This document shows positions 28,501 to 35,475 of a stretch of 64,000 nucleotides of DNA, one piece after another. The notes beneath the pieces are model-generated. The model was given only the letters and a program-made list of their open reading frames with translations. It was not told where the DNA came from and made no database searches. The first letter of the stretch is position 1. The number at the start of each line of letters is the position of its first letter. Source of the stretch: JASDSY01 sp041441465 (GTDB lineage Bacteria; Muiribacteriota; UBA9980); NCBI GenBank assembly GCA_041441465.1, contig JASDSY010000031.1, positions 1 to 64,000 of the forward strand. The letters are read 5' to 3'. The translations under genes were made by a program, and so were the position numbers.

Positions 28501-29042
28501 TACACCTGAAATTCAAGGCCGAATTTTTCGTATAATTCGTCGCGCCATTGTTCGACAAGGCCACCGGGTGCTACAATCAGAATTTTTCGAGCGTCCGCAC
28601 GCATTATAAGCTCACGTATGTATAGACCGGCCATGATAGTTTTTCCAGCGCCAGGATCATCAGCAAGAACAAAACGCAAAGGCTGTTTTGGGAGCATAGA
28701 TTCATAAACAGCCGTAATCTGATGCGGCAACGGTTCTACGTTAGACGTATGAACAGCCATCATTGGGTCAAAAAGAAAAGCAAGATCTATTCGTTTAGCT
28801 TCAACGGCCAGCTTAAACTTTTCTCCATCACCATCAAATGCAAACGGCCTTTCTTGAACAGCAATTTCAATTTCGTTAACATCATTTTGATTTATAAGAC
28901 GCTCTTTAATCGCACCATTCGGCATTTTATAAATAATTTGGATTGTGTCTGCCGAAATTTTATCGACTGATTTTACTGTTATTATTGCGAATGGTTCGAC
29001 GCCTGTAAGTGATATATTAGTTTTAAATTCATCTAACTTCAT
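25536..29042 (-). CDS. SNF2-type helicase with C-terminal DUF3883 nuclease-like domain (BrxHII/DrmD-like)
   Basis: 1,168 residues. Helicase motifs in order: Walker A DDPGAGKTIMAGL (about 129), DEAH box VVFDEAHKLS (about 228), LLLMTATPHNGKEEDF (motif III), then the second RecA fold with DAAGEGVNLQNANLMVNYD (about 564) and QRFGRIHRIGQ (motif VI). A long charged helical region follows. Residues about 1025-1160 are DUF3883, with GWDITSYPP and KHIEVKARVKG; this order resembles a PD-(D/E)XK nuclease core. It is the first gene of the operon, with only a weak ribosome site (GGAATAAAG). Such SNF2 helicases accompany DUF1156 methylases in type 3 BREX and related modification-linked defence. DNA translocation plus cleavage of unmodified DNA is inference. 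Confidence 0.88.
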   Translation of the reverse strand: MKLDEFKTNISLTGVEPFAIITVKSVDKISADTIQIIYKMPNGAIKERLINQNDVNEIEIAVQERPFAFDGDGEKFKLAVEAKRIDLAFLFDPMMAVHTSNVEPLPHQITAVYESMLPKQPLRFVLADDPGAGKTIMAGLYIRELIMRADARKILIVAPGGLVEQWRDELYEKFGLEFQVYSSELVAATPGVNPFEKYDHLIVRLDQMSRSEEEQGKLCKVRWDLVVFDEAHKLSAHFFGTKVERTKRFIFADRMGASTRHLLLMTATPHNGKEEDFQLFLSLLDSDRFYGKFRDGVHKVDTSDLMRRMVKEELVKFDGMPLFPERRAYTVNYKLSDIEVDLYNAITEYVQTEMGKADELDGKRKVSVGFALTSLQRRLASSPEAIYQSLKRRKAKLESRLREEKIAARGGQLSYAETLSSIPEDDDELDANEQEGLEESLIDQATAARTIGELQIEINKLHELEEQARKVVSSGQDRKWDELSRILQNVPETRDKDGRLRKLIIFSEHRDTLNYLQQRISGLVGKPAAVVTIHGGTHRDDRKRIQELFRSDPETRILVATDAAGEGVNLQNANLMVNYDLPWNPNRLEQRFGRIHRIGQQEVCHLWSLVAGETREGDVYQRLLNKIEIESKALQGRVFDILGEVFEEIRLKDLLIEAIRYGDRPDVRDKLCEKVETALNSDRIREILNRNALVQETMGAERLFAVKEEMEKVEARKLQPHFVRTYFMKAFEMLGGSIHQREAGRFEITHVPASILERDRQITGRNRRESAPVLKRYERICFTKDAVRPVGKPGLQFAVLMHPGHPLMLAMSDLILEQNKNLMRQGSVFVDPADDSLIPGIIFLMTHEVISGDEKVISKRLQFVRVGADGTISFAGWAPHLDLEPIAPADLETVKSVLDAPWLKIDLEQHAIMLAVNKLVPEHFAEVSSRRIALVDKTLAAVHERLTKEIVYWTDRWEKLKEDKAAGKDVRLQVDNCGRIIDELEARLESRKKELQAMRHVQSSTPVILGGALVIPAGLMKKLREGQVSTADFSNDSEARKKIEKIGMNVVRQYEESQGCRVFDVSDQKCGWDITSYPPITDGRQPEAKHIEVKARVKGSTTITVTRNEILYALNQAEQFILAIVLVDENDKPDGPYYIKNPFDKEPGWGVASINYDLKELLSKVKGE

Positions 29043-29323
29043 CTTTATTCCAAATTCTTTATATTTATTGAGTTATGAGTCACATATGATTATTCAATAA
29101 AATTTATTATACATCAAATTGGGAATAAAAAAAAGAAAAATTATTAGAATTAATAAGTAATCTGTAATAATCAAAAAAATAAATAGATATTATAAAAAAA
29201 TGAAGAGGAGTTACACACTTCAAAAATTATATATTTCCACCAAATCAACTTAATTGCGCTTTCATGGAATAATCCGTGAAAGCGTTTTTATTTTCTTAAT
29301 AATTCACCAGAAGGGGGTTGCCT
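29043..29323. other. Divergent regulatory region between the defence operon and the replication module
   Basis: An AT-rich 281-bp gap that must carry the leftward defence promoter and the rightward module promoter. A hairpin lies at 29257-29284. No convincing consensus -35/-10 pair is visible. Confidence 0.5.
29257..29284 (+). terminator. Hairpin with T-run before the first rightward gene
   Basis: CGCTTTCATGGA / TCCGTGAAAGCG (one G-U pair) followed by TTTTTATTTTCTT. No rightward gene lies upstream, so it would stop a short leader transcript or act as an attenuator for the module that begins 40 bp further on. Confidence 0.55.
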
Positions 29324-29752
29324 ATGCAAATAATCAATCAAAGTAGCCATATTGAAAAACTATGCCAGATTAATCCGAAACTAGAGCCGTTGATTGAGCT
29401 GATTGAAGAATATTTTTCGGTACTCAAGGATATATTTTATAACGATCACAATGCTGAAGAATTCTTACTCGATAAAGAAGCAGGCCATATAGTGGTTATA
29501 GAAAAACCTTCAGACGCAAATAATTTAAATGCAGCAGGAATCGGTGCAGTAACATTAAGAAATAGTAATCCAGAGGCGATTGAAAAGCTGATGCTCAATA
29601 ATGGCAATTTTGCATATAAAATTTCGGTCGGGATTAATAATTCATATCTTGTAACGTTATTTTCAATGGCCGGTACGTTAGATAACGAAACAGAAAAATG
29701 GCTCAGAGAAAATTGTGAAAGATCAATAAATAATACCGGTTGGTTAAATTGA
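29324..29752 (+). CDS. Protein of unknown function, first gene of the replication module
   Basis: 142 residues from ATG 29324, with AAGGGGG 6 nt upstream. A mixed alpha/beta protein with no signal peptide. Recognisable phrases are PKLEPLIELIEEYFSVLKDI and LFSMAGTLDNETEKWLREN. No family assigned. Directly followed by the DUF960 gene (16-bp gap), so it is likely an early-expressed accessory gene of the element. Confidence 0.6.
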   Translation: MQIINQSSHIEKLCQINPKLEPLIELIEEYFSVLKDIFYNDHNAEEFLLDKEAGHIVVIEKPSDANNLNAAGIGAVTLRNSNPEAIEKLMLNNGNFAYKISVGINNSYLVTLFSMAGTLDNETEKWLRENCERSINNTGWLN

Positions 29753-29768
29753 GATGAGGTGAATTTTA

Positions 29769-30068
29769 ATGTTTGAGGCAGGCAAAAGATACATGACATG
29801 CGGCGTTGTTTCTGAAATACCATTGGACATACAGCTAATATTATGGGGTTTAATTGATAAATTAAAAACTAAAAATGAGCAGCTTGATTATCTTCAAATA
29901 TTTGAGCTGGCAAAGAAAAATGAAAACACTCAATACATAAAACATATTCAAGAGGTGCCGCCATATAAAAATGAAAGCACATTCAGGCATAATACGCCTG
30001 TAAATAAGAAAATATATGTAATTGACGACAAAACTCATTCGACAATGTTACTTGCGGAAGAATATTAA
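29769..30068 (+). CDS. DUF960 family protein
   Basis: 99 residues, GAGGTG before the ATG. It has the DUF960 pattern: RYMTCGVVSEIPLDIQLILW at the N-terminus, LDYLQIFEL in the middle, the QEVPPY phrase, and the ending KIYVIDDKTHSTMLLAEEY. DUF960 proteins are found in phages and mobile elements of Gram-positive bacteria next to recombination genes; their role is unknown. Here it stands before a Sak4-like gene, the same kind of setting. Cytoplasmic. Confidence 0.8.
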   Translation: MFEAGKRYMTCGVVSEIPLDIQLILWGLIDKLKTKNEQLDYLQIFELAKKNENTQYIKHIQEVPPYKNESTFRHNTPVNKKIYVIDDKTHSTMLLAEEY

Positions 30069-30108
30069 CTTAATAAATACCCCAAAACTATTATAAGGAG
30101 TGATAATT

Positions 30109-31080
30109 ATGGAATTTAAAAAAGCCCAAAAAAATGAAAGCAGACTCAGGATTGCAATATCAGGTGCCAGCGGTTCAGGTAAAACATATTCGGCACTAAG
30201 AATTGCCAAAGGCATAGGTGGAAAAATCGCAGTTATTGATACTGAACGTTCATCGGCTTCGTTATATGCTGACATAATTGATTTCGATGTTTTAAACTTA
30301 GAGCCGCCGTATAATCCTCAAAAATACATTGAAGCTATAATTGAAGCTGAAAATGCAGGATATAATGTAATCATAATCGATTCTTTAAGTCATGCATGGT
30401 CAGGAACCGGCGGATTGCTCGATCTGCACGATAACATTCAAAAGAGCAGCAAAGGTGTGAACGGTTTTTCAGCCTGGAAAGAAATAACGCCGATACAAAA
30501 CCGCTTCATCGATACAATACTTGCTTCTAAATGTCATATCATAACAACTATGAGGGCTAAACAGGAATATATAATCGAAAAAGGCGAATATAAGACTCAG
30601 GTCAGAAAAGTCGGACTGGCGCCAGTGCAAAGGGACGGTCTTGAATATGAATTCACTATATTCTTTGAAATCTCACAGGAACATGTTGCGACTGCCAGTA
30701 AGGACAGGACAAACTTGTTTGACGGCAAATATTTCACGCCGAGTGAAGAAACAGGAAAAATATTAATAAACTGGTTAAATAAGCCTGTTAATAATGCTGA
30801 AGTTGCTTTACCTGCCAATAATATTGTGCAGCCAGCATTCCAAAACAATAAAACTCAACAGGAACACACAAAAACAGCGGAATTGCCAGTCGTAAATACA
30901 GGACTGACAGTGACAATTAATGAAATAGTACGCGTAATTAAACCTGAATTGAAAGCTATATTTGCCAGAGAAGCCTATACTACTAAAGCCATAATGACTA
31001 TATGGGATAAATTTAACGGCAATCAGGATGCAATAATAGACTCCTTAACATCAAAACAAACAGCTCAGGCAGCGGCCTAA
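30109..31080 (+). CDS. Sak4-like AAA ATPase (phage-type single-strand annealing/recombination)
   Basis: 323 residues from ATG 30109 (AAGGAG 8 nt upstream). It is an AAA_24-type RecA fold: Walker A SGASGSGKTYSALRIAKG, the Asp/Glu pair in VIDTERSSASLY, Walker B YNVIIIDSLSHAW and a later strand HIITTMRAKQEY. This matches phage nucleotide-binding proteins of the Sak4 group, which help single-strand annealing and recombination with an SSB partner. The C-terminal 80 residues are a linker plus a short helical domain. The neighbouring Cas4-like nuclease completes an exonuclease plus recombinase pair. Likely used for replication, repair or circle formation of the element. Confidence 0.82.
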   Translation: MEFKKAQKNESRLRIAISGASGSGKTYSALRIAKGIGGKIAVIDTERSSASLYADIIDFDVLNLEPPYNPQKYIEAIIEAENAGYNVIIIDSLSHAWSGTGGLLDLHDNIQKSSKGVNGFSAWKEITPIQNRFIDTILASKCHIITTMRAKQEYIIEKGEYKTQVRKVGLAPVQRDGLEYEFTIFFEISQEHVATASKDRTNLFDGKYFTPSEETGKILINWLNKPVNNAEVALPANNIVQPAFQNNKTQQEHTKTAELPVVNTGLTVTINEIVRVIKPELKAIFAREAYTTKAIMTIWDKFNGNQDAIIDSLTSKQTAQAAA

Positions 31081-31140
31081 TTCATAGCTTACCTAATTTT
31101 CAATATAACTAAAATTAAATATATTCAGGAGATGATACTA

Positions 31141-32496
31141 ATGAATAAATTTGACCATTTATCATTTAGCAGCATTACTCGTTATGTAAGATGTCCAAGG
31201 CATTTTTATAAGTATATTACCGAAAAAAAGCCCTTGCCAGCTGAGGCATCGCTTAAAGGCACTATGATGCACGCTGAAATTGCTAAAATGCTTGAAGATA
31301 ATAACTACGAAACAAATCCAGCATACGGTGAAAAATTTAAAAGATTTTGCCGTTATATTCTGCAAAAGCCTGTGGGGATTGAGCAAAAATTCACTATGGA
31401 TTTTTTAACGCAGAAGGTAGTGGGGGTAATTGACTCTTATTCAATTCATGGCGATCAGGCTGTAATATGCGACTGGAAATCATTTTATACGCCTTATGGC
31501 GGTTATACAGAACCTATGCAGTTAAAAATATACGCTCTGGCCGTTAAAGAAAAACATCCGGAAGTTAAGCTTGTTCATGGTTATTTCTTCTATATTAAAA
31601 GTGATTTTTACGATGTAATTAGCGTGTTTGAAGATGAAATAGATGCGTTTTCACATGAACTTTCTGGCATTATCGATGCAATTTCAACGGATAAAAATTT
31701 CGACCCGGTAGCTGGTGAACACTGCAATCGTTGCCGGTACTCTGAAGACTGTCCTATTACTAAGAATTTTAAAATAAGCGCGTTAAAAACAATCGAAGAA
31801 GTTAGGGAATTTGCCAATAAAACCTTTGCATTGGAAACATTGCTCAGTCAGAGCAAGGACAGGATTAAAGAATTTTTACTGAATTATGGACTTAACGAAT
31901 TGCCAATTGACGCTGAAAATCGTTATTACATAACAACATCGCCCGTCTTTAGAATAGGCAAGATACAAAGCCCTAAAAAGAAAACTGCCGCTGATAAATT
32001 GCTTAATATTGCCGCATCAGTAAAATGTCAAGCGGAATCTGATCAGCTTAAAGCAGGTAATGTTAATAACTGTCAAATAGCTGACAATACTACAAAAATA
32101 AAGAATAAAGGAGCTAATATTGATGAAAATAAAGATACAGCAACAGTTACCGAGAATTCAACTACGGCAGAAAATAACGAAATTAAACTCGCAATATCAA
32201 AGACTGAAAACTCGCTATCAGAACCGGATAAGAGTATCATACCGATATCGGCAGTCGTTTCAAATAAGACACCAGTATTAGCTTCTGACGAATCAATAAA
32301 AGTAAAAATGGGTGAAATAAATCAATTACTGGTTGAACTAAACGAAATAGAAACGGATGCGCCTTCATGGAAAATTAGTTCAGTTGTTAAAAAATTTTTA
32401 GGCAAGAATTTTACAATGGCTACTGACAGCGAAAAATATGAGCTTAAATTAAAACTTAATCAAATGCTTTTAAATAAAATACCGAAAATAGCATAA
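31141..32496 (+). CDS. Cas4/RecB-like PD-(D/E)XK nuclease
   Basis: 451 residues from ATG 31141 (AGGAG 8 nt upstream). The nuclease core has the His in GTMMHAEIAK, the Asp in VVGVIDSYS, and the D-x-K of AVICDWKSF, followed by the QLKIYALAV helix (PDDEXK_1 type). One Cys near the N-terminus (YVRCPRHFY) and three in HCNRCRYSEDCP fit a 4Fe-4S cluster as in Cas4 and AddB. The last 180 residues are a low-complexity Asn/Thr/Lys linker and a helical tail not found in short Cas4 proteins. No CRISPR array or other cas genes are here, so a recombination exonuclease beside the Sak4-like ATPase is the better reading than CRISPR adaptation. Confidence 0.82.
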   Translation: MNKFDHLSFSSITRYVRCPRHFYKYITEKKPLPAEASLKGTMMHAEIAKMLEDNNYETNPAYGEKFKRFCRYILQKPVGIEQKFTMDFLTQKVVGVIDSYSIHGDQAVICDWKSFYTPYGGYTEPMQLKIYALAVKEKHPEVKLVHGYFFYIKSDFYDVISVFEDEIDAFSHELSGIIDAISTDKNFDPVAGEHCNRCRYSEDCPITKNFKISALKTIEEVREFANKTFALETLLSQSKDRIKEFLLNYGLNELPIDAENRYYITTSPVFRIGKIQSPKKKTAADKLLNIAASVKCQAESDQLKAGNVNNCQIADNTTKIKNKGANIDENKDTATVTENSTTAENNEIKLAISKTENSLSEPDKSIIPISAVVSNKTPVLASDESIKVKMGEINQLLVELNEIETDAPSWKISSVVKKFLGKNFTMATDSEKYELKLKLNQMLLNKIPKIA

Positions 32497-32520
32497 TTTA
32501 ATAAAATTAATTGGCTGTAA

Positions 32521-32557
32521 AATAAGCTGAAAGCGAGTTATAGGCTTTCAGCTTATT
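32521..32557 (+). terminator. Terminator-like hairpin after the nuclease gene
   Basis: Perfect 14-bp arms AATAAGCTGAAAGC / GCTTTCAGCTTATT around a 9-nt loop, then TTTTATATT. It ends 23 bp before the next start codon. Confidence 0.7.
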
Positions 32558-32580
32558 TTATATTGCGAAAGGAAGGTTGC

Positions 32581-32844
32581 GTGAAGTACTTTATATTTTT
32601 AACGTATGAAGGTTCGACATATTGCAAAAAAACGAATAATGACCATTGGGAAACCGCTAATAACTTGCAGATGATTGGCATTGCTCAAGGAAGTAACAGT
32701 GATGAAGCCTTTTTGAGTTTAATGTCTGAAAATGAATGGGTGTTCGATTTTGATTATGATGAAGTTTTTTGCTATCAGATGGCTGATAATTACGAAAAAA
32801 GCAAAAAAAATTTTTCGATTAGTGAGTATAAAAAGTCGTATTAA
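32581..32844 (+). CDS. Small protein of unknown function
   Basis: 87 residues from GTG 32581, with GGAAGG 4 nt upstream; the frame's upstream codons overlap that site. The sequence begins MKYFIFLTYEGSTYCKK and is acidic in the middle (ENEWVFDFDYDEVF). One small alpha/beta domain is likely; no known family, no signal peptide. Confidence 0.55.
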   Translation: MKYFIFLTYEGSTYCKKTNNDHWETANNLQMIGIAQGSNSDEAFLSLMSENEWVFDFDYDEVFCYQMADNYEKSKKNFSISEYKKSY

Positions 32845-32898
32845 AAGACTATTCTAAGAAATACTTCAAAATTTAAATTGAAAGGTAAGTGAATAAAA

Positions 32899-33153
32899 AT
32901 GCCAAAAATCTTTGAATTAATTACTTATATCATATTAAGCTCGCTTCTAATATTCCAAAAACAAAATCACGATGTTAATGATGAACATTCATTCACAAAC
33001 GATAAAACTGCCAATAATTCATTTACTGTTAACCCTAAAGCTGAATGCTTGAAAATTGATTCGGCTTTTTATGGCGGATTGCCGTGGTCGAATAAACACT
33101 ATCAAAAGCGGATATTAACCGAGCGAAGACGCAAGGAAGACAGAATTCTTTAA
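32899..33153 (+). CDS. Small protein with an N-terminal membrane segment
   Basis: 84 residues with AAAGGTAAG before the ATG. Residues 5-19 (FELITYIILSSLLIF) are hydrophobic, without a clear cleavage site. The rest is Asn/Asp-rich and ends in a basic tail (KRILTERRRKEDRIL). Possibly a membrane-anchored small protein; function unknown. Confidence 0.5.
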   Translation: MPKIFELITYIILSSLLIFQKQNHDVNDEHSFTNDKTANNSFTVNPKAECLKIDSAFYGGLPWSNKHYQKRILTERRRKEDRIL

Positions 33154-33217
33154 TTACTGCAGGAAATTTATTTATAAAATATGATTATCCTGATAATGAA
33201 ACAAGGAGGGTATTTAA

Positions 33218-33451
33218 GTGTTAAAAAATTTGTTAAAGTTACCAATAATTATCGACATAATAGGTGATATGCCTAATATACAAACTCAGACCATGGGCGG
33301 AAAAGTCTTTTGGACTACATTAGCTGAAAAAAGCGGTTATAAACTGCAAAAAAATACGTTTACCGGCCATTGTAGAATCCTTAATGAATGCGATGAAAGG
33401 ATTGCATGGGGTTCTGAGTTTGAAATGCGCAGACAGTTTATCATGTACTAG
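33218..33451 (+). CDS. Small protein of unknown function
   Basis: 77 residues from GTG 33218, with AAGGAGG 8 nt upstream. The core phrases are GGKVFWTTLAEKSGYKLQKN and RILNECDERIAWG. It looks like a compact folded domain; no family recognised. Confidence 0.5.
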   Translation: MLKNLLKLPIIIDIIGDMPNIQTQTMGGKVFWTTLAEKSGYKLQKNTFTGHCRILNECDERIAWGSEFEMRRQFIMY

Positions 33452-33881
33452 GAATGCTACGTTCAAAAATCAGAACTTAAAATTTTTGTATTTTAAACAC
33501 CGCCAATATTAATTACATAATATCTGGTTAGGAGGTGCTTAATTTGTTAGGATAAAAAAATAAATAAGAATAGTTTTAATTCAAGTCATAATTCATATAG
33601 TCCAATCTACTGCATAACATAATTAAAATAAAAATATTTGAGTCTGTTCAGTAATTAATTTATTTTTTAAAAACATTTTTCGATTGCCCAAAAAAATATT
33701 AATTTTAGCGATAAATTAGGAATTATTGGACAGGCTCATTTAATCTTAATAATTAAAAATATATTGCATTCAAAACATATTACTTATAAAAAACAGCAAA
33801 ATCATTAAAATGTTTTTACTGTTTTTTTTGATAATCTTTTAATAATATGATAAAATAGTCCAAAATAGTAAGGAGGCCTCT
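33452..33881. other. 430-bp non-coding stretch with two hairpins
   Basis: A long stem pairs about 33641-33657 (GAGTCTGTTCAGTAATT) with 33724-33740, with G-U pairs. A second, terminator-like hairpin is at 33788-33829 (AAAAAACAG / CTGTTTTTTTT). At 33531 AGGAGG precedes only a three-codon frame. A small RNA could be encoded here, but nothing more specific is visible. Confidence 0.5.
33788..33829 (+). terminator. Terminator-like hairpin before the 33882 gene
   Basis: AAAAAACAG pairs with CTGTTTTTTTT across an AT-rich inner stem; an eight-T run follows. It isolates the next gene from transcription from the left. Confidence 0.6.
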
Positions 33882-35060
33882 ATGAATTTAAAAAATATAA
33901 GCAATTTAATTCATAATGAAATGAAAACCAATGTCTTAAAAAATAGATTATCGAAAATTTTTAATAATAATAATGAAAAGTCTCTAAAAAAATACAATCA
34001 AATTTGGAAAAGTATTAAATTACCACAAGAATTTTTTAACATAAAAAAAGGTGGAGACCAAGAAGGTACTCAAAAAGTATTTAATTACTTAATTTCTAAA
34101 TTTAAAATAAACCAAAACGATGAAATACATTCGAACATTATTAATATTATTAATGATGTTCGTTATGATTACACACCAGAACATTCCGCAGATAGCAACA
34201 AAAAAAATTTTTCAACAATGCTGATAAGTGCAGGAATTGATTCTGAAATATTAAAAGAAAGCAAACAATCCCCATATGAAATACCAGATGAACTTGTAAA
34301 TTATTGTAAAATTCTATTATTAAATTATGATTCAGATGTATTTAAGAAATTGCGTAATAGACAATTTGAACAGGTTTCTAGTACCGAATTAAAAGAATTT
34401 GTTGAATTCATGGAAAAACTTATTTATGCCAATGTTAAAGATGAAACAAAACAAACACTTTTACTAAATACACTATATTTTATTACTAGCTATAATATTA
34501 ATATAATGCTCAATAAATATAATGAAGAAAATGATCAAATAAAAAACCTTCTCGATTTAATTTTAAAACATATAAACCATGAACATAAAGATTATTCACC
34601 AATAAGGGTTTTACCCAGCCGCAAAGAATTAAAAAAAAATAATTTTAAATACGAAGATAAAGAAATTAAAGAAGATAAAAAGCCATCAAATAAAAAATTC
34701 CTTTTGATGAATGTTGAAGATGCATTTGTATTAGTTGGTTATTTATGCCAAATGATAAAACGAGTCGCCAAACAGTGGGAAGATGTAGTATATATGATGG
34801 ATGAAATGCGACAAGAAGAATTATCAAACATCCCATTTCCCGAAGGTGATATTAATTTAAAGAAACCTATAGAAATAAATTTCGAAAAAAGAGATAAAGT
34901 TTTTTCAGAAAGTTGCGACCTACTTGAAAAAGCTATAAAAGAAGTCAATAATTTAAAGAAACCTATAGAAATAAATTTCAAAAAGACAGATAAAGTTTTT
35001 TCAGAAAATTGCGAACTTGAAAAAGCTATAAAAGAATTCAACGCTAAAAATAAAAAATAA
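33882..35060 (+). CDS. Protein of unknown function with a duplicated C-terminal module (possible accessory/defence gene)
   Basis: 392 residues, AAGGAGG 7 nt before the ATG. No signal peptide or membrane segment. The N-terminal half is helical (ISNLIHNEMKTNVLKNRLSK; NDVRYDYTPEHSADSNKKNF). A hydrophobic helix, FVLVGYLCQMIKRVAKQW, lies near residue 290. The last 62 residues are two near-identical modules, NLKKPIEINFEKRDKVFSES and NLKKPIEINFKKTDKVFSEN, each followed by LEKAIKE. The gene stands alone between terminators, is very AT-rich, and is flanked by the recombination and primase blocks, a typical slot for independent cargo. An abortive-infection-like role is only a guess from that position. 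Confidence 0.6.
   Translation: MNLKNISNLIHNEMKTNVLKNRLSKIFNNNNEKSLKKYNQIWKSIKLPQEFFNIKKGGDQEGTQKVFNYLISKFKINQNDEIHSNIINIINDVRYDYTPEHSADSNKKNFSTMLISAGIDSEILKESKQSPYEIPDELVNYCKILLLNYDSDVFKKLRNRQFEQVSSTELKEFVEFMEKLIYANVKDETKQTLLLNTLYFITSYNINIMLNKYNEENDQIKNLLDLILKHINHEHKDYSPIRVLPSRKELKKNNFKYEDKEIKEDKKPSNKKFLLMNVEDAFVLVGYLCQMIKRVAKQWEDVVYMMDEMRQEELSNIPFPEGDINLKKPIEINFEKRDKVFSESCDLLEKAIKEVNNLKKPIEINFKKTDKVFSENCELEKAIKEFNAKNKK
34854..35042 (+). repeat. Tandem repeat inside the 33882 gene
   Basis: Units of 96 bp (34854-34949) and 93 bp (34950-35042) that are nearly identical; the second lacks one codon. Recent in-frame duplication of a 31-32-residue module. Confidence 0.85.
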
Positions 35061-35094
35061 TTAGATAAATATCATATTTTTTCAAAAAATTTTT

Positions 35095-35135
35095 AAGAGC
35101 CATTTGATTAAAAAGCAGATGGCTCTTTTGTTTTA
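35095..35135 (+). terminator. Terminator of the 33882 gene
   Basis: AAGAGCCAT / ATGGCTCTT stem followed by TTTGTTTT, 35 bp after the stop codon. Confidence 0.8.
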
Positions 35136-35475
35136 ATTGAGAGAATAAAAACTTTTTTTTTAGTCCCTCGATTTATGTTGACAAATTTTTTATAATGAAA
35201 ATAACGATAAGGGAAATTAATAAGCAACAATAACAAAAGCAAAAAATCCTTATAATCGTTCTTTTACAAAATAGACGCATCGGACAATAAAATTTCAGTT
35301 ACAAATCGAGCACAATTGCTCTGGCTTGTATACTAAATAAATTATGTCCAATCATCTACATATATATCCAAGCATATAAAAGCACACGCCGACTCTTTAG
35401 TTACTTCGTACATTCTAAATATATTAAAATGAGGCTTCCCATCTGATCCATGGAAAGCCTCGAAAGGAAAAAAAT
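35136..35475. other. Leader region of the primase gene
   Basis: 340 bp with TTGACA and a nearby TATAAT (about 35178-35195) at a spacing too short to be one promoter. A hairpin (GAGGCTTCCCA / TGGAAAGCCTC) is at 35431-35461, just before the ribosome site of the primase gene. No ORF supported. Confidence 0.45.

Noticed and set aside
25536..29042. Calling the operon a DISARM system
   Set aside because: An SNF2 helicase and a methylase occur in DISARM, but DrmA, DrmB (DUF1998) and DrmC are absent; DUF1156 plus DUF499 fits BREX-type relatives better.
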